Shown here piece by piece: positions 17,133 to 25,752 of a DNA stretch of 64,000 nucleotides. Within the stretch, counting starts at the first letter, position 1; each line of letters starts with the position of its first letter. The notes beneath the pieces are model-generated. The model searched no databases. It was given only the letters and a program-made list of their open reading frames with translations, and had not been told where the DNA came from. This DNA comes from an uncultured Pseudomonadota bacterium (GTDB lineage: Bacteria > Pseudomonadota > Gammaproteobacteria > Burkholderiales > SG8-39): contig CAIKRR010000027.1 in the NCBI GenBank assembly GCA_903829815.1, positions 1 to 64,000 on the forward strand, written 5' to 3'. A program made the position numbers and the translations under genes.

Positions 17133-18068
17133 ATGGATGCATCGCGACTGCTACCCCGGCAAGATCGTTACGACTACCACCCCTTGCCCGAACGCGCCGA
17201 CTGGGACTGGCCCGAAGGTCGTCGGCTTGCCTTTTGTGTGACCACCAACATCGAGGCTTACGCGTTTGGATCGGGCCTGGGTCCCGACCCGGCGCGACAG
17301 GACGGGGTACAGACGCAGCGCAACTTTGCCTGGCGTGACTATGGCAATCGCGTGGGCATCTGGCGGCTGTTCGAACTGGCTGATGAACTCGGTCTGCCGC
17401 TCGCGCACAACGTGAACAGCCTCATCTATCAGGTGGCCCCGCAGATCATGACGGTCATTCGCAAGCGGGGTGACGAGTTCGTCGGTCACGGACGCAGCAA
17501 CGCCGAATCGATACGCGGGATGTGGGAAGCCGACGAGGCCGAACTGATCGCGCAGGCGAGCGCAGCGTTCGTGACCCATGAGGGGCGCATGCCGGCGGGC
17601 TGGATGGGCCCCGGTGGCATCGAGTCGGCGCGCACGCTCGACCTCCTCAAGGAGGCGGGCTACCGCTACGTCATGGACTGGCCACTGGACGACCAGCCGG
17701 TGTGGCTGCGCACGCGTTCCGGACCGATTCTGTGCGTGCCCTACCCGATCGAACTCAACGACATCGGCACCAATGTGCTGCGCCATGAAAGCGCCGAAAC
17801 CTTCGCCGACATGATCGTGTGCCAGTTCGAGGAAATGGTGCGCCAGTGCGAGCGCGCCCCACTCGTGATGAACGTGTCGCTACACCCCTTCATCGTCGGT
17901 CAGCCCTTCAGGCTGTGGCGGCTGCGCCAGGCCTTGCAGCACTGCCGCACGCACGCGCTGCGCGAACGGGTGTGGTGGACTCGGCCCGGCGAGATCGCCA
18001 CCTTCTGCGAGTCGCTGCCCGCCGGCACCCTTGCCGGCAGCCAGAGCGCTACTGCGGATCGATCCTGA
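17133..18068 (+). CDS. polysaccharide deacetylase-family hydrolase (PuuE allantoinase-like)
   Basis: 311 residues, NodB-fold protein of the PuuE/peptidoglycan-deacetylase branch. Family landmarks: RLAFCVTTNIEAYAFG (first strand, with Asn-Ile-Glu where chitin deacetylases carry the Asp-Asp metal pair), EFVGHGRSNAESIRGM (GHG-S motif), GWMGPGGIES, and VMNVSLHPFIVGQPFR (LHP-G-P motif). Members act on C-N bonds of allantoin-like or other cyclic amides rather than on sugars. The ATG at 17133 has GGAG 8 bases upstream; a TTG directly before it is less likely. The 3' end overlaps the convergent Bug gene by 20 bases. Confidence 0.87.
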   Translation: MDASRLLPRQDRYDYHPLPERADWDWPEGRRLAFCVTTNIEAYAFGSGLGPDPARQDGVQTQRNFAWRDYGNRVGIWRLFELADELGLPLAHNVNSLIYQVAPQIMTVIRKRGDEFVGHGRSNAESIRGMWEADEAELIAQASAAFVTHEGRMPAGWMGPGGIESARTLDLLKEAGYRYVMDWPLDDQPVWLRTRSGPILCVPYPIELNDIGTNVLRHESAETFADMIVCQFEEMVRQCERAPLVMNVSLHPFIVGQPFRLWRLRQALQHCRTHALRERVWWTRPGEIATFCESLPAGTLAGSQSATADRS

Positions 18069-19122
18069 GTTCGCGCACCAGATTGCCCCAGCGCGCACGG
18101 TGCACCGCAATGTAGTGGTCGAGATCGCGGGCGCTCATGCCAGGCTCGGGGTAGATGCCCAGTGACTGCAACCGCACGGCGATGTCCGGCGCCGAGACGA
18201 TGCGGTCGAACTCGCGATTGAGCCGCTCGATGATCTCGGGTCGGGTTCCGGCCGGGGCAAGAATGGAGAACCAGCCCACGTAGTCAAAGCCCGGATAGGT
18301 CTCGGCGAGCGTCGGCACGCCATCCAGTTCGGGAAGGCGCCGCACCCCGGTCACCGCCAGCGGCACCAGTCGGCCACTCTTGATGGCGGCCATCACGGCC
18401 GGGATACCCTGGATGCTGAACTGGGTGCGCCCTGTCATGACATCCTGCAGCCCCATGGCGCCATTGTTGGGCACATTGATCATGGTGGCGCCGGCACGCA
18501 AGGCAAAGATCTCGGCAATCATGCCGGGGAGCGAGCGCGGGCCCGGACTGGTATAGGCCACCCGCGAAGGCTCGCTGCGCGCAAAGACAGCCAGTTCACT
18601 GACGTTGCGCCAGCGTGCATCGGGGTTTGCAACCATGATGAACGGGCTCATGCCCACCATGGCAACACCCACCAGGTCGCGATCGGGCTGATAGCCGATG
18701 GCCTTGTAGGTGAACTGATTGACCACGATGGCACCCGCGGTGCCAAAGAGCAGGGTATAGCCATCAGGGGCGGCGCGCGCCACAAGCTGCGCTCCCATGG
18801 CACCATCACCCCCGCCGCGGTTATCCACCAGCACCTGCTGACCAAGACTCGCGGACAGGCGTTCGGTGAGGAGGCGCGCAATCACATCCGGCGATGAGCC
18901 CGGATTCTGCCCGACCACCATGCGTACCGGTCGCAGCGGCCAGGACTGGCCGGATGCCGACTCGATCGCAGCGCCAAGCGCGATGGCCAGGACGAGGCAG
19001 GCAGCGGGCAAGCGAAAGCGGGGCTGGCATGATGAGGCCGCTGAAGACAGACGAGACCGCACTGCAGTCACGCTGCCAGCAGCAGGCAGAGACGGTTCAA
19101 GAGGGCGAGGCGATTGGATCAT
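18049..19122 (-). CDS. Bug/TctC-family periplasmic receptor (orphan)
   Basis: 357 residues with a long N-region, then ACLVLAIALGAAIESASG as the signal-peptide core; the mature start is QSWPLRPVRMVVGQNPGSSPDVIARLL, followed by APDGYTLLF. The glycine-rich loop is altered (GQNPGSSPD instead of the common PAGG-SD), so ligand contacts may differ. It overlaps the convergent deacetylase gene by 20 bases and is divergent from rpfC across a 167-base gap. GAAGAGA precedes the start. A shorter start within the first 40 residues cannot be excluded. Confidence 0.9.
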   Translation of the reverse strand: MIQSPRPLEPSLPAAGSVTAVRSRLSSAASSCQPRFRLPAACLVLAIALGAAIESASGQSWPLRPVRMVVGQNPGSSPDVIARLLTERLSASLGQQVLVDNRGGGDGAMGAQLVARAAPDGYTLLFGTAGAIVVNQFTYKAIGYQPDRDLVGVAMVGMSPFIMVANPDARWRNVSELAVFARSEPSRVAYTSPGPRSLPGMIAEIFALRAGATMINVPNNGAMGLQDVMTGRTQFSIQGIPAVMAAIKSGRLVPLAVTGVRRLPELDGVPTLAETYPGFDYVGWFSILAPAGTRPEIIERLNREFDRIVSAPDIAVRLQSLGIYPEPGMSARDLDHYIAVHRARWGNLVRELRIDPQ

Positions 19123-19289
19123 CGGTTTTCTCTTCGAAGCATCAGGGGCCGGCGCGAGCGCGTTGACACCAGACGCATTCTCGCCGATCTGCGCGCCTTG
19201 TCGCCATCGATGGCAAGATGGATGCGGGCCGGGGACACCGGGTACGCAGGGACAACCGGGCCGGCGGCCCGCAACGACCGGAGCCGACC

Positions 19290-21839
19290 ATGTGGCAGGC
19301 CCTGAAGACCCGGCTGCAAGGACGTGCCGACAGCGAGCACGTGCAGATCCTGATCCGGATCGTGATCGTGAGCTTGCTGATCACCTATTTCTGGTTCGTA
19401 CGCGAGAGCGTTCCGAGCGAAGCCGAGGCGATCGGCAAGACTTTTCGTGTACTCCAGGTGTCGATGGTTGCAGCGGTCGCGCTGCTCCTGTGGCTGCTGA
19501 TATCGCCCGCCATCAATCCGCTGCGTCGTGGCATGAGCGCCCTGCATGACAATGCGGTGCTGTCGGCCTGTCTGATCCTGTGCGGTGAACTTGCCGCGCC
19601 CTGCTATGGGCTCTATCTCTGGGTGACCCTGGGCTATGGCTTCCGATACGGCCCGGCCTACGTCGTTCTGTCCCAGGTCTTGAGCATCGCAGGCTTTGGC
19701 GCCGTATGGGCAAGCTCCCCTTTCTGGCAGGAAAATGGACTGCTGACGGGCTCACTGATGCTGACCCTGATCATCATCCCACCCTATGCAGCGAGTCTGA
19801 TCCGAATGCTGCATGCTGCCAAAGCACGCGCCGAGGAAAACAGCCGTGCCAAGAGCGACTTCGTTGCGCTGGTGTCCCATGAATTTCGTACCCCGCTCAA
19901 CGGCATCATCGGTCATGCGCAACTGCTCGAGACCACGGCACTGACCGAAGAGCAGTCGCTGTACCTGCGCAATCTGCAGGGGTCAGCCGCCGGCCTGCTC
20001 GATCTGGTAGAGAGCGTGCTCGACATCTCGCAGATCGAGTCGGGTCAGTACGTGCCGCAACAGGCCGAGACGGGCCTTGCCGAACTGGTTCTCAACTGCC
20101 TGACCACCGTCGAGGTGCAGGCAAGGCAGCGCGGCCTGCACTTGAGCGCCCATATCGACCCGGCACTGCCTGCGCGCATCGTGCTCGATGCGCGGGCGGT
20201 ACGCGAAATCCTGCTGAACCTCCTGGGCAATGCAGTCAAGTTTACCGATGCGGGCACCATCGAGCTGATTGTCGCGGCCAGTGATGCCGAGCACGGGCAG
20301 ATTCGTCTCACCTTCAGCGTGCGCGACTCCGGCATCGGCATTGCGCGAGAGCACTTCTCGCGCGTCTTCGAACGATTCACCCAGGTGCGCGGTGGTTCGG
20401 CCCGACCAGCTACCGGCGCCGGGCTTGGCACCACCATCGCCCGCGATCTGGCACGCCGCATCGGCGGTGACATCTGGCTGGAGAGCCTGCCCGGTCGCGG
20501 CAGCGCCTTCCATCTGCAACTGCCGGCGCAGGGCATCCTGAACGAACGCACCCGACCCGAGGCGGACAACCGGGTGCTGCTGATCGGCACGGCCCAGCCG
20601 CAGGCAAGCCGACTCGTCGCCAACCTGGATCGCCTGGGCTACGCCTGCGAGGTCATCGCCAGTCCGGCACGGGCCATGACCCGACTACGCGCCGGCCCCA
20701 TGAAGCCCGATTGGGTGATCGTGGCCGAGTCGGTCGGTGACAGGGCCTGTCGACAGATTGCAAGCACCGTCCAGGAACTGCTGCCAGCGCAGTTCGAGAG
20801 TGCTCGACTGCTGGCGCTGACCGGGGACTGGGCATTGTCGGCTGCGCTCGCCGATGCGGGCTACCGCGCCTCGATGCCTGCGCAATTGAGCCTTGGTGCG
20901 CTGGCAGCCCTGCTGTGCCCGCCTTTGAATCCGACCAGCGCGAAGACCGATGCCCGCGCCCCTACCGCGGCCGATGCGCTCGTCCGGGCAAAAGCCCTGC
21001 TCGCACCGATGCAGTTCATTCGTGTGCTGCTGGTCGATGACAACCGGGTCAATCGCCTGATGATGTCGACCTGGCTTGAAAAGCTCGGTATCGAGCATCA
21101 GGTGGCAACCAGCGGCTACGAGTTTCTCGACATGGCGGGCGATGGCTCGTTTGATCTCTTTCTGGTTGACCACCAGATGCCCGACCTCGATGGCATCGAG
21201 GCACTGAACCTCTTTCGATCGGCGGCAACCGGTCCGGTGATACCTGCCGTACTCATATCCGCCGACGTGCAGCACGACACGGTCACGCGCGCCCTGCGTG
21301 CCGGATTCGCCGACGTGATTGCCAAGCCGCTGCGACTCGAGCGACTGGTTCCAGCCATGCGCCACGCCTTCAGGCCGGCCGAGTTTCACGTGCGCACCGA
21401 CATCCAGGCGCTCACGCCCGGGCCTGCAACGGCCACAACGCCGGTGGCCGCCAGCCCCGAGGCAGCTTTGGACATGGCAGGCGAGGCTCTCATCGACCGA
21501 ACACAGATCGTGGCTGCCACCGCCCTCGACCCCACCGAAGCGGCCGAGTTCGTGCTGCGCCTGAGCCGGGCCTATGCCGAAGACGCCCAGATCGTGTTCG
21601 CACACATGCGTGGCGCCCTGGCCGCCGGCGACTGGCCGTCACTCTGGGATTCGGCACACGCACTCAAGGGCAACAGTGCCAATGTGGGCGCCAGCGTTGC
21701 AGCCCTGTGCTGCGAGCGGCTCGAGACAATGTCACCGGAGGAACTCCGGATACAGGGCTCGAGCCGCATCGACGAACTGCAAACGGTGGTCGAGCGCAGC
21801 GTTGCCCAGATCGAGATAACCGCCGCCCGGCAAGCCTAG
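19290..21839 (+). CDS. rpfC: RpfC-like hybrid sensor histidine kinase (DSF sensor)
   Basis: 849 residues. The N-terminus (GRADSEHVQILIRIVIVSLL) and the WVTLGYGFRYG loop strongly resemble Xanthomonas RpfC, the receptor for diffusible signal factor. Layout: about five membrane segments (residues 18-172), HisKA with H197 in VSHEFRTPLNG, HATPase with GIGIAREHFSRVFERF and GAGLGTTIA, a degenerate receiver (about 430-545, LLIGTAQ instead of an acidic pair), an intact receiver (DDN, phospho-acceptor D627 in LVDHQMP, AKPL lysine), and a C-terminal HPt with H790 in SAHALKGNSANVG. It is longer than the ~726 residues of Xanthomonas RpfC because of the extra pseudo-receiver. CGGAG precedes the ATG. A TTGACA at 19163-19168 is a possible -35, with a poor -10. 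It is convergent with rpfF. No HD-GYP regulator (rpfG) is in the window. Confidence 0.92.
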   Translation: MWQALKTRLQGRADSEHVQILIRIVIVSLLITYFWFVRESVPSEAEAIGKTFRVLQVSMVAAVALLLWLLISPAINPLRRGMSALHDNAVLSACLILCGELAAPCYGLYLWVTLGYGFRYGPAYVVLSQVLSIAGFGAVWASSPFWQENGLLTGSLMLTLIIIPPYAASLIRMLHAAKARAEENSRAKSDFVALVSHEFRTPLNGIIGHAQLLETTALTEEQSLYLRNLQGSAAGLLDLVESVLDISQIESGQYVPQQAETGLAELVLNCLTTVEVQARQRGLHLSAHIDPALPARIVLDARAVREILLNLLGNAVKFTDAGTIELIVAASDAEHGQIRLTFSVRDSGIGIAREHFSRVFERFTQVRGGSARPATGAGLGTTIARDLARRIGGDIWLESLPGRGSAFHLQLPAQGILNERTRPEADNRVLLIGTAQPQASRLVANLDRLGYACEVIASPARAMTRLRAGPMKPDWVIVAESVGDRACRQIASTVQELLPAQFESARLLALTGDWALSAALADAGYRASMPAQLSLGALAALLCPPLNPTSAKTDARAPTAADALVRAKALLAPMQFIRVLLVDDNRVNRLMMSTWLEKLGIEHQVATSGYEFLDMAGDGSFDLFLVDHQMPDLDGIEALNLFRSAATGPVIPAVLISADVQHDTVTRALRAGFADVIAKPLRLERLVPAMRHAFRPAEFHVRTDIQALTPGPATATTPVAASPEAALDMAGEALIDRTQIVAATALDPTEAAEFVLRLSRAYAEDAQIVFAHMRGALAAGDWPSLWDSAHALKGNSANVGASVAALCCERLETMSPEELRIQGSSRIDELQTVVERSVAQIEITAARQA

Positions 21840-22747
21840 GCAGACAGTACCGCCGGCATGGGCGAGGCCTCGACACGAGCGCGCTGTTCAGCATTCCACA
21901 TCTTGATCTGCAGATCGAGGTAGCTGCGCATCATCTTCAGGTCGCGTGCTTCCACCTCGAGCACGGCATCGCACCAGACGTCGACGACATCATCGAGTTC
22001 GCGCCGGGTGATGGGCTCCACGATGCCACGAACCTTCTGCATCGCAAGAGCGGTATTGTGATGGCGCGAGTGTCGACGAATGAATTCGTAGACCGCCTGC
22101 TCGCCCTCACCCTTGGCAAAGAGCCCGTCGATCAGCCCCATGTCGCTCAGTTCGGTGGCACTGTACCGGTCGCCCGACATGATCATGCGCATCGCTTCGG
22201 CATGACCGATGCGACGCTTCAGGATCGAGTAGGCACCCATGCCCGGAAAGAGGCTGAAGCTGACCTCCGGAAAGCTGAACTGTGCATCGCGTTCGGCCAG
22301 AATCACCGATGAGGCAAGCGCGTTCTCGAAGCCACCGCCAAAGGCGCGCCCCTCGACCAGGGAAATGGTGGTGAGCGGCAGGGCGAGATTGTGCAGACGG
22401 TTCCACTGAACATCGATACAGGCGGCGGCATAGGCCCTCAGGGTGACCCGATCACGCCGCGCGTGCAGGTCGAGAAAGGCCGCCAGATCACCGCCGAGGT
22501 TGAACACGCCCGGGACTGCCGAGCCGTAGACGACATAGCGCACGCGAAACGCACTGCCTGCGGCCATCAGCGTGCCACCCGATGCCTGCAGCGAGGCATC
22601 GTGCTCGCGCATCTCCTTGAGAAGGGCCAGCGAGTAGCACGGACGCCCGTGCGGTTTCATGCGCTGCCACACGACCCCATGGGCAGGGTCCATGCTGATA
22701 TCGAGCAAGGCGTAATCGGGGTGGAAACGGATCGGTTCACGGATCAT
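21836..22747 (-). CDS. rpfF: DSF synthase RpfF (crotonase-fold enoyl-CoA hydratase/thioesterase)
   Basis: 303 residues. The sequence tracks Xanthomonas RpfF: VFNLGGDLAAF, EGRAFGGGFENALASS, FSFPEVSFSLFPGMGAYS and YSATELSDMGLIDGLF. Both catalytic glutamates are present, E141 (GGGFE) and E161 (FPEV), at the same numbers as in Xanthomonas campestris. RpfF dehydrates 3-hydroxyacyl-ACP and releases the cis-2-unsaturated fatty acid signal (DSF/BDSF). The start at 22747 has GAGG about 9 bases upstream. Its TAG stop shares a palindromic CTAG with the rpfC stop. An ordinary enoyl-CoA hydratase is less likely given the NLGGD and LFPGMGAYS signatures and the rpfC neighbour. Confidence 0.92.
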   Translation of the reverse strand: MIREPIRFHPDYALLDISMDPAHGVVWQRMKPHGRPCYSLALLKEMREHDASLQASGGTLMAAGSAFRVRYVVYGSAVPGVFNLGGDLAAFLDLHARRDRVTLRAYAAACIDVQWNRLHNLALPLTTISLVEGRAFGGGFENALASSVILAERDAQFSFPEVSFSLFPGMGAYSILKRRIGHAEAMRMIMSGDRYSATELSDMGLIDGLFAKGEGEQAVYEFIRRHSRHHNTALAMQKVRGIVEPITRRELDDVVDVWCDAVLEVEARDLKMMRSYLDLQIKMWNAEQRARVEASPMPAVLSA

Positions 22748-22859
22748 GGCGGGACCTCGTTGTCTGGATGATGTTGTTGGTGTTATGTCATCGAGGTGGC
22801 GAGCAGACGGCACCCGGCCACCGGTCGTGCCCGGTCATTCACAGGAAGGCGAGCGGGCA

Positions 22860-22875
22860 TGTGACAAATGTCGCA
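22860..22875. promoter_or_regulatory. CRP/Clp-type palindrome upstream of rpfF
   Basis: TGTGA-N6-TCGCA matches the CRP/FNR-family consensus TGTGA-N6-TCACA at 9 of 10 positions. It lies 113-128 bases upstream of the rpfF start, in an AT-richer stretch of an otherwise GC-rich gap. A CRP-like regulator could control DSF synthesis, or the site could act on a promoter facing the other way. This is a single-site match judged by eye. Confidence 0.35.
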
Positions 22876-23027
22876 TATCGTGAAAAATAGTCTTGCACGA
22901 TGCCCGGCCGATTCAATGCGCTTCGTGACGTATGCCACAGTTGGCGATCGATTGTGGGGTCGCGCAGCCCCCCGCGAGGGCTGCAACGGACCCGGTGCCG
23001 CCACCCTGTGGCGATCCGCTTGCAGCC

Positions 23028-23507
23028 TCAGCCGATCGCCTCGAGAGTGCGCCCACCGGCCATCGCGGGATCGGCATGCACCAGAATCACCGCCACGAAA
23101 CAGGACTCGGTGCCTCGGTTGATCCAGTTGTGAATCGTGCCGCGCTGCACCATGACATCGCCGGCATTGAGGTGAACCTCGACCTCGTCATCGAGCTGCA
23201 TGTCGATCTCGCCGCGCAGAACCACCAGGTAGTCGACCGAGTCGGTGCGGTGCATGCGCTGGGCCACACCGGGCTTGAACTCGATCATGCGAAACACCGT
23301 ACCCCCAGGCAGCGTGGTGCCTGCCGGTGCCGCACCGGCATCCTCCTCGGTCGAATTGCTGGACGGAAACGTCGACGTCGTCCAGATGTTGCACGACAGC
23401 GCCCCGGGGCGACCCTCGCGGATGTTGCTGCAGACCTCGTCGATCTTGACGATGGCCTTGCCATTGGCGTCGTGTCCGGTAACGACACGCCTCACGTTGA
23501 GTGTCAT
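23028..23507 (-). CDS. cupin-domain protein
   Basis: 159 residues with a single cupin barrel. Motif 1 is HRTDSVDYLVVLRGEIDMQLD and motif 2 is LNAGDVMVQRGTIHNWIN, supplying the usual His/Glu-type metal site positions (H in QRMHRTDS, D/Y in VDYLV, H in TIHNW). The N-terminal third (VRRVVTGHDANGKAIVKID) matches a group of small cupins often found beside aromatic catabolic genes. Enzymatic role unknown. AGGAG lies 8 bases before the ATG. It lies between recD (178 bases upstream) and rpfF (280 bases downstream) on the same strand, and is probably transcribed on its own. Confidence 0.85.
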   Translation of the reverse strand: MTLNVRRVVTGHDANGKAIVKIDEVCSNIREGRPGALSCNIWTTSTFPSSNSTEEDAGAAPAGTTLPGGTVFRMIEFKPGVAQRMHRTDSVDYLVVLRGEIDMQLDDEVEVHLNAGDVMVQRGTIHNWINRGTESCFVAVILVHADPAMAGGRTLEAIG

Positions 23508-23685
23508 GGTGCTGCTCCTGATCGAGTTGCGCACGGATTGCGCGGTGGGGAAGCGATGCATGGGTCATGGGGCAATCCGGAGTAGAGCACGGGTAGCCGA
23601 TGGGGGCGCAGGGTACCGGTGTGACCGGCTCGCATCAAGCACGAGGCAGGATGCAGCAGTCCTTGTGCAGCTCGTCGCTGACCGC

Positions 23686-25752
23686 TCAGGCCTCGCGCAA
23701 ACGCGCCAGAAGTCCGGAGTCTCGCAGCGCCAGGCGCGCCACCGCCGCCACGATCACAGCCTCCTGCCCAGCCAGACATGCACCGAGACGGGCACGGGTC
23801 ACTGCGGTATAGATGAGTTCGCGCGTCAGAAGCGCATGAACCTCGTCAGGCAGCACGATGAGTACGCGGTCGAACTCAGAGCCCTGGGACTTGTGCACCG
23901 ACAAGGCCCAGGCCGTCTCGTGATCGGGCAGGCGTGCCGGTGACAGGGCACGAAAGCTGCCATCGGGCGTGGGAAACCAGACCTGAAGCACAGCCTGCGC
24001 ATCGGGCCAGGCAATGCCGGTGTCGCCGTTGAACAACCCGGCGGTGTAGTCGTTGCGGAGAATGAGCACCGGGCGCCCGGCATACCAGGGCGAGGGCTCG
24101 AGCGGATCGTCAGGGTGCAGGTGACGCCTGCGCACGGCAAGGGTGAGCTGCGCGTTGATCGCATCGACCCCACGCGCGCCGACCCGCAGGGCGCACAACA
24201 CACGAAAACCCTCGAGCAGGGCAAACAAACGATTGAGCGCCGGCTCGGACTGGACCGTGCCGCGCGCAAGCTCGGCAATGCAGTCCAGGTAAGCGGCATA
24301 CCCCTGCAGCGCCCGTACCACCCATGCTGGCATACCGCGAGTGGGCTCATCGGCAAGCCACTCGGCCTCGCCAGGACTGGGGTCACGCAGCACATCGATC
24401 AGCTCGTGTGCTGCACCGGCGCGAATGGCCGTCGCCATCCGGCCAGGCCCCGAGCCTGCATCGAAACGGAAGTTTTCGGTCAGCCAGACCACCGAGTCGA
24501 TGAGCCCGCCCGCGGCATCGGCTGCACTGCCATCGGGCTCGCGCGCGTCGCGCTCCATGGCCCCGGGTTCGATACCCGCGGTTTCGATCCGGCTGGGCTC
24601 GATGCCCAGGCCAGCAAGCAATCGCAGGCATTCGTCGCTGTAGTTGCAGGTAGCGCTCAATTCGGCAAAGACCGCGCCGGCATCCACCGAGGCCAGTTGC
24701 TCGCGATCGCCGAGCAAGATGATGCGGGCCCCGGCAGGCACCGCCTCGAGCAATTGCGTCGCCAGCGCCAGATCAAGCATCGAGGCCTCATCCACCACCA
24801 GGGTGTCGATCGGCAAGGGATTGCCGAGGCCATGTCGAAAGACGCCCGGCACCTGCGTCGCCCCGAGCAGCCGATGAATGGTCTGGGCGCTGGGCGTTCG
24901 GGCATCGAAGGCACCCTGCGCTCGCAGCGACTGCTCGACGCGTGCCGCCGCCTTGCCGGTGGGCGCCGCGATGGCGATGCGCTCAGTGGGGTTGCACAGC
25001 CTCAGACAGGCAAGCAAGCGCGCAACGGTGGTGGTCTTGCCCGTACCCGGGCCACCACTGATCACCACCAGCGAGCGCATCAGCGCAAGCGCGACCGCCA
25101 ATCGCTGCCCATGCGTGCGCGCATCGGCTCGGGCAAGCGGCGGATGCACCGCCTCGAAGGCTGCACAGGCCGTGGCATCGAGCGCACGCATCGGCTCGCG
25201 CGCTGCAGAGAGCAAACGCCGCGCCAGACGCTGCTCGAGATCGAAATGCCGATGCAGGTAAAGCCTGTCGCCGGCATCGAGCACGAGCGGCATGGCTTCG
25301 GGGTGCCCGGCAGCGCCAACCACGCCCGAGGCCAGCAAGGCCATGCGCAGCCCCTGCAGGCCAGAGAGGGTGTCACGCATCGGGTCGCCAGGGCGCTCGT
25401 CAGCCACCCCTTCGTCGGGCCATGCATCGGCAAGGTCTGTGGCTACCCAGTCAGCGCCATCAGCCCAATGAGCCCAGGCCCCCTCCACATCATCGGCCTG
25501 GACCGGGGGCGCGTCGGCAGGATCAGTGCCTGCCACAGCATCGGCAGCGCCTCCTGTCGGCTCGTGCACGAACTCCACCGATGCCAGTGGCAGGCAGACA
25601 TGACCGGCCGCAATCGCACGACTGAGCGCCCAGGCAGTGCGATGCAGGTGGGGGAGGATGGCAGCCGCGGCCCCGCGGTCCCGTGCCCATGCCACCAGCC
25701 GCCGCGCGAAGGCCCGAGCAAGACTGCGCTCACCGTAGTTGCGATCGCTCAT
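23686..25752 (-). CDS. recD: exodeoxyribonuclease V subunit alpha (RecD)
   Basis: 688 residues, larger than the ~608 of E. coli RecD. Superfamily 1B helicase: Walker A SGGPGTGKTTTVARLLA at about residues 233-249, IAIAAPTGKAAARVEQSL, LVVDEASMLDLALATQLL, then ILLGDREQLASVDAGAVFAEL and the late motif WALSVHKSQGSEFDRVLIVLP. It is the fast 5'-3' motor of RecBCD, which processes double-strand ends for recombination. Its ATG overlaps the recB stop by four bases (ATGA). The extra length sits mainly in the N-terminal region and in a Gly/Asp-rich segment around residues 370-400. Confidence 0.96.
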   Translation of the reverse strand: MSDRNYGERSLARAFARRLVAWARDRGAAAAILPHLHRTAWALSRAIAAGHVCLPLASVEFVHEPTGGAADAVAGTDPADAPPVQADDVEGAWAHWADGADWVATDLADAWPDEGVADERPGDPMRDTLSGLQGLRMALLASGVVGAAGHPEAMPLVLDAGDRLYLHRHFDLEQRLARRLLSAAREPMRALDATACAAFEAVHPPLARADARTHGQRLAVALALMRSLVVISGGPGTGKTTTVARLLACLRLCNPTERIAIAAPTGKAAARVEQSLRAQGAFDARTPSAQTIHRLLGATQVPGVFRHGLGNPLPIDTLVVDEASMLDLALATQLLEAVPAGARIILLGDREQLASVDAGAVFAELSATCNYSDECLRLLAGLGIEPSRIETAGIEPGAMERDAREPDGSAADAAGGLIDSVVWLTENFRFDAGSGPGRMATAIRAGAAHELIDVLRDPSPGEAEWLADEPTRGMPAWVVRALQGYAAYLDCIAELARGTVQSEPALNRLFALLEGFRVLCALRVGARGVDAINAQLTLAVRRRHLHPDDPLEPSPWYAGRPVLILRNDYTAGLFNGDTGIAWPDAQAVLQVWFPTPDGSFRALSPARLPDHETAWALSVHKSQGSEFDRVLIVLPDEVHALLTRELIYTAVTRARLGACLAGQEAVIVAAVARLALRDSGLLARLREA

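Noticed and set aside
17133..18068. Chitin or cell-wall polysaccharide deacetylase
   Set aside because: The metal-binding Asp-Asp pair of sugar deacetylases is replaced by Asn-Ile-Glu and the GHG-S and LHP-G-P motifs fit the PuuE/allantoinase-like branch.
21836..22747. Ordinary enoyl-CoA hydratase of beta-oxidation
   Set aside because: VFNLGGD, GGGFE/FPEV spacing and LFPGMGAYS match RpfF, and the convergent neighbour is an RpfC-type kinase.
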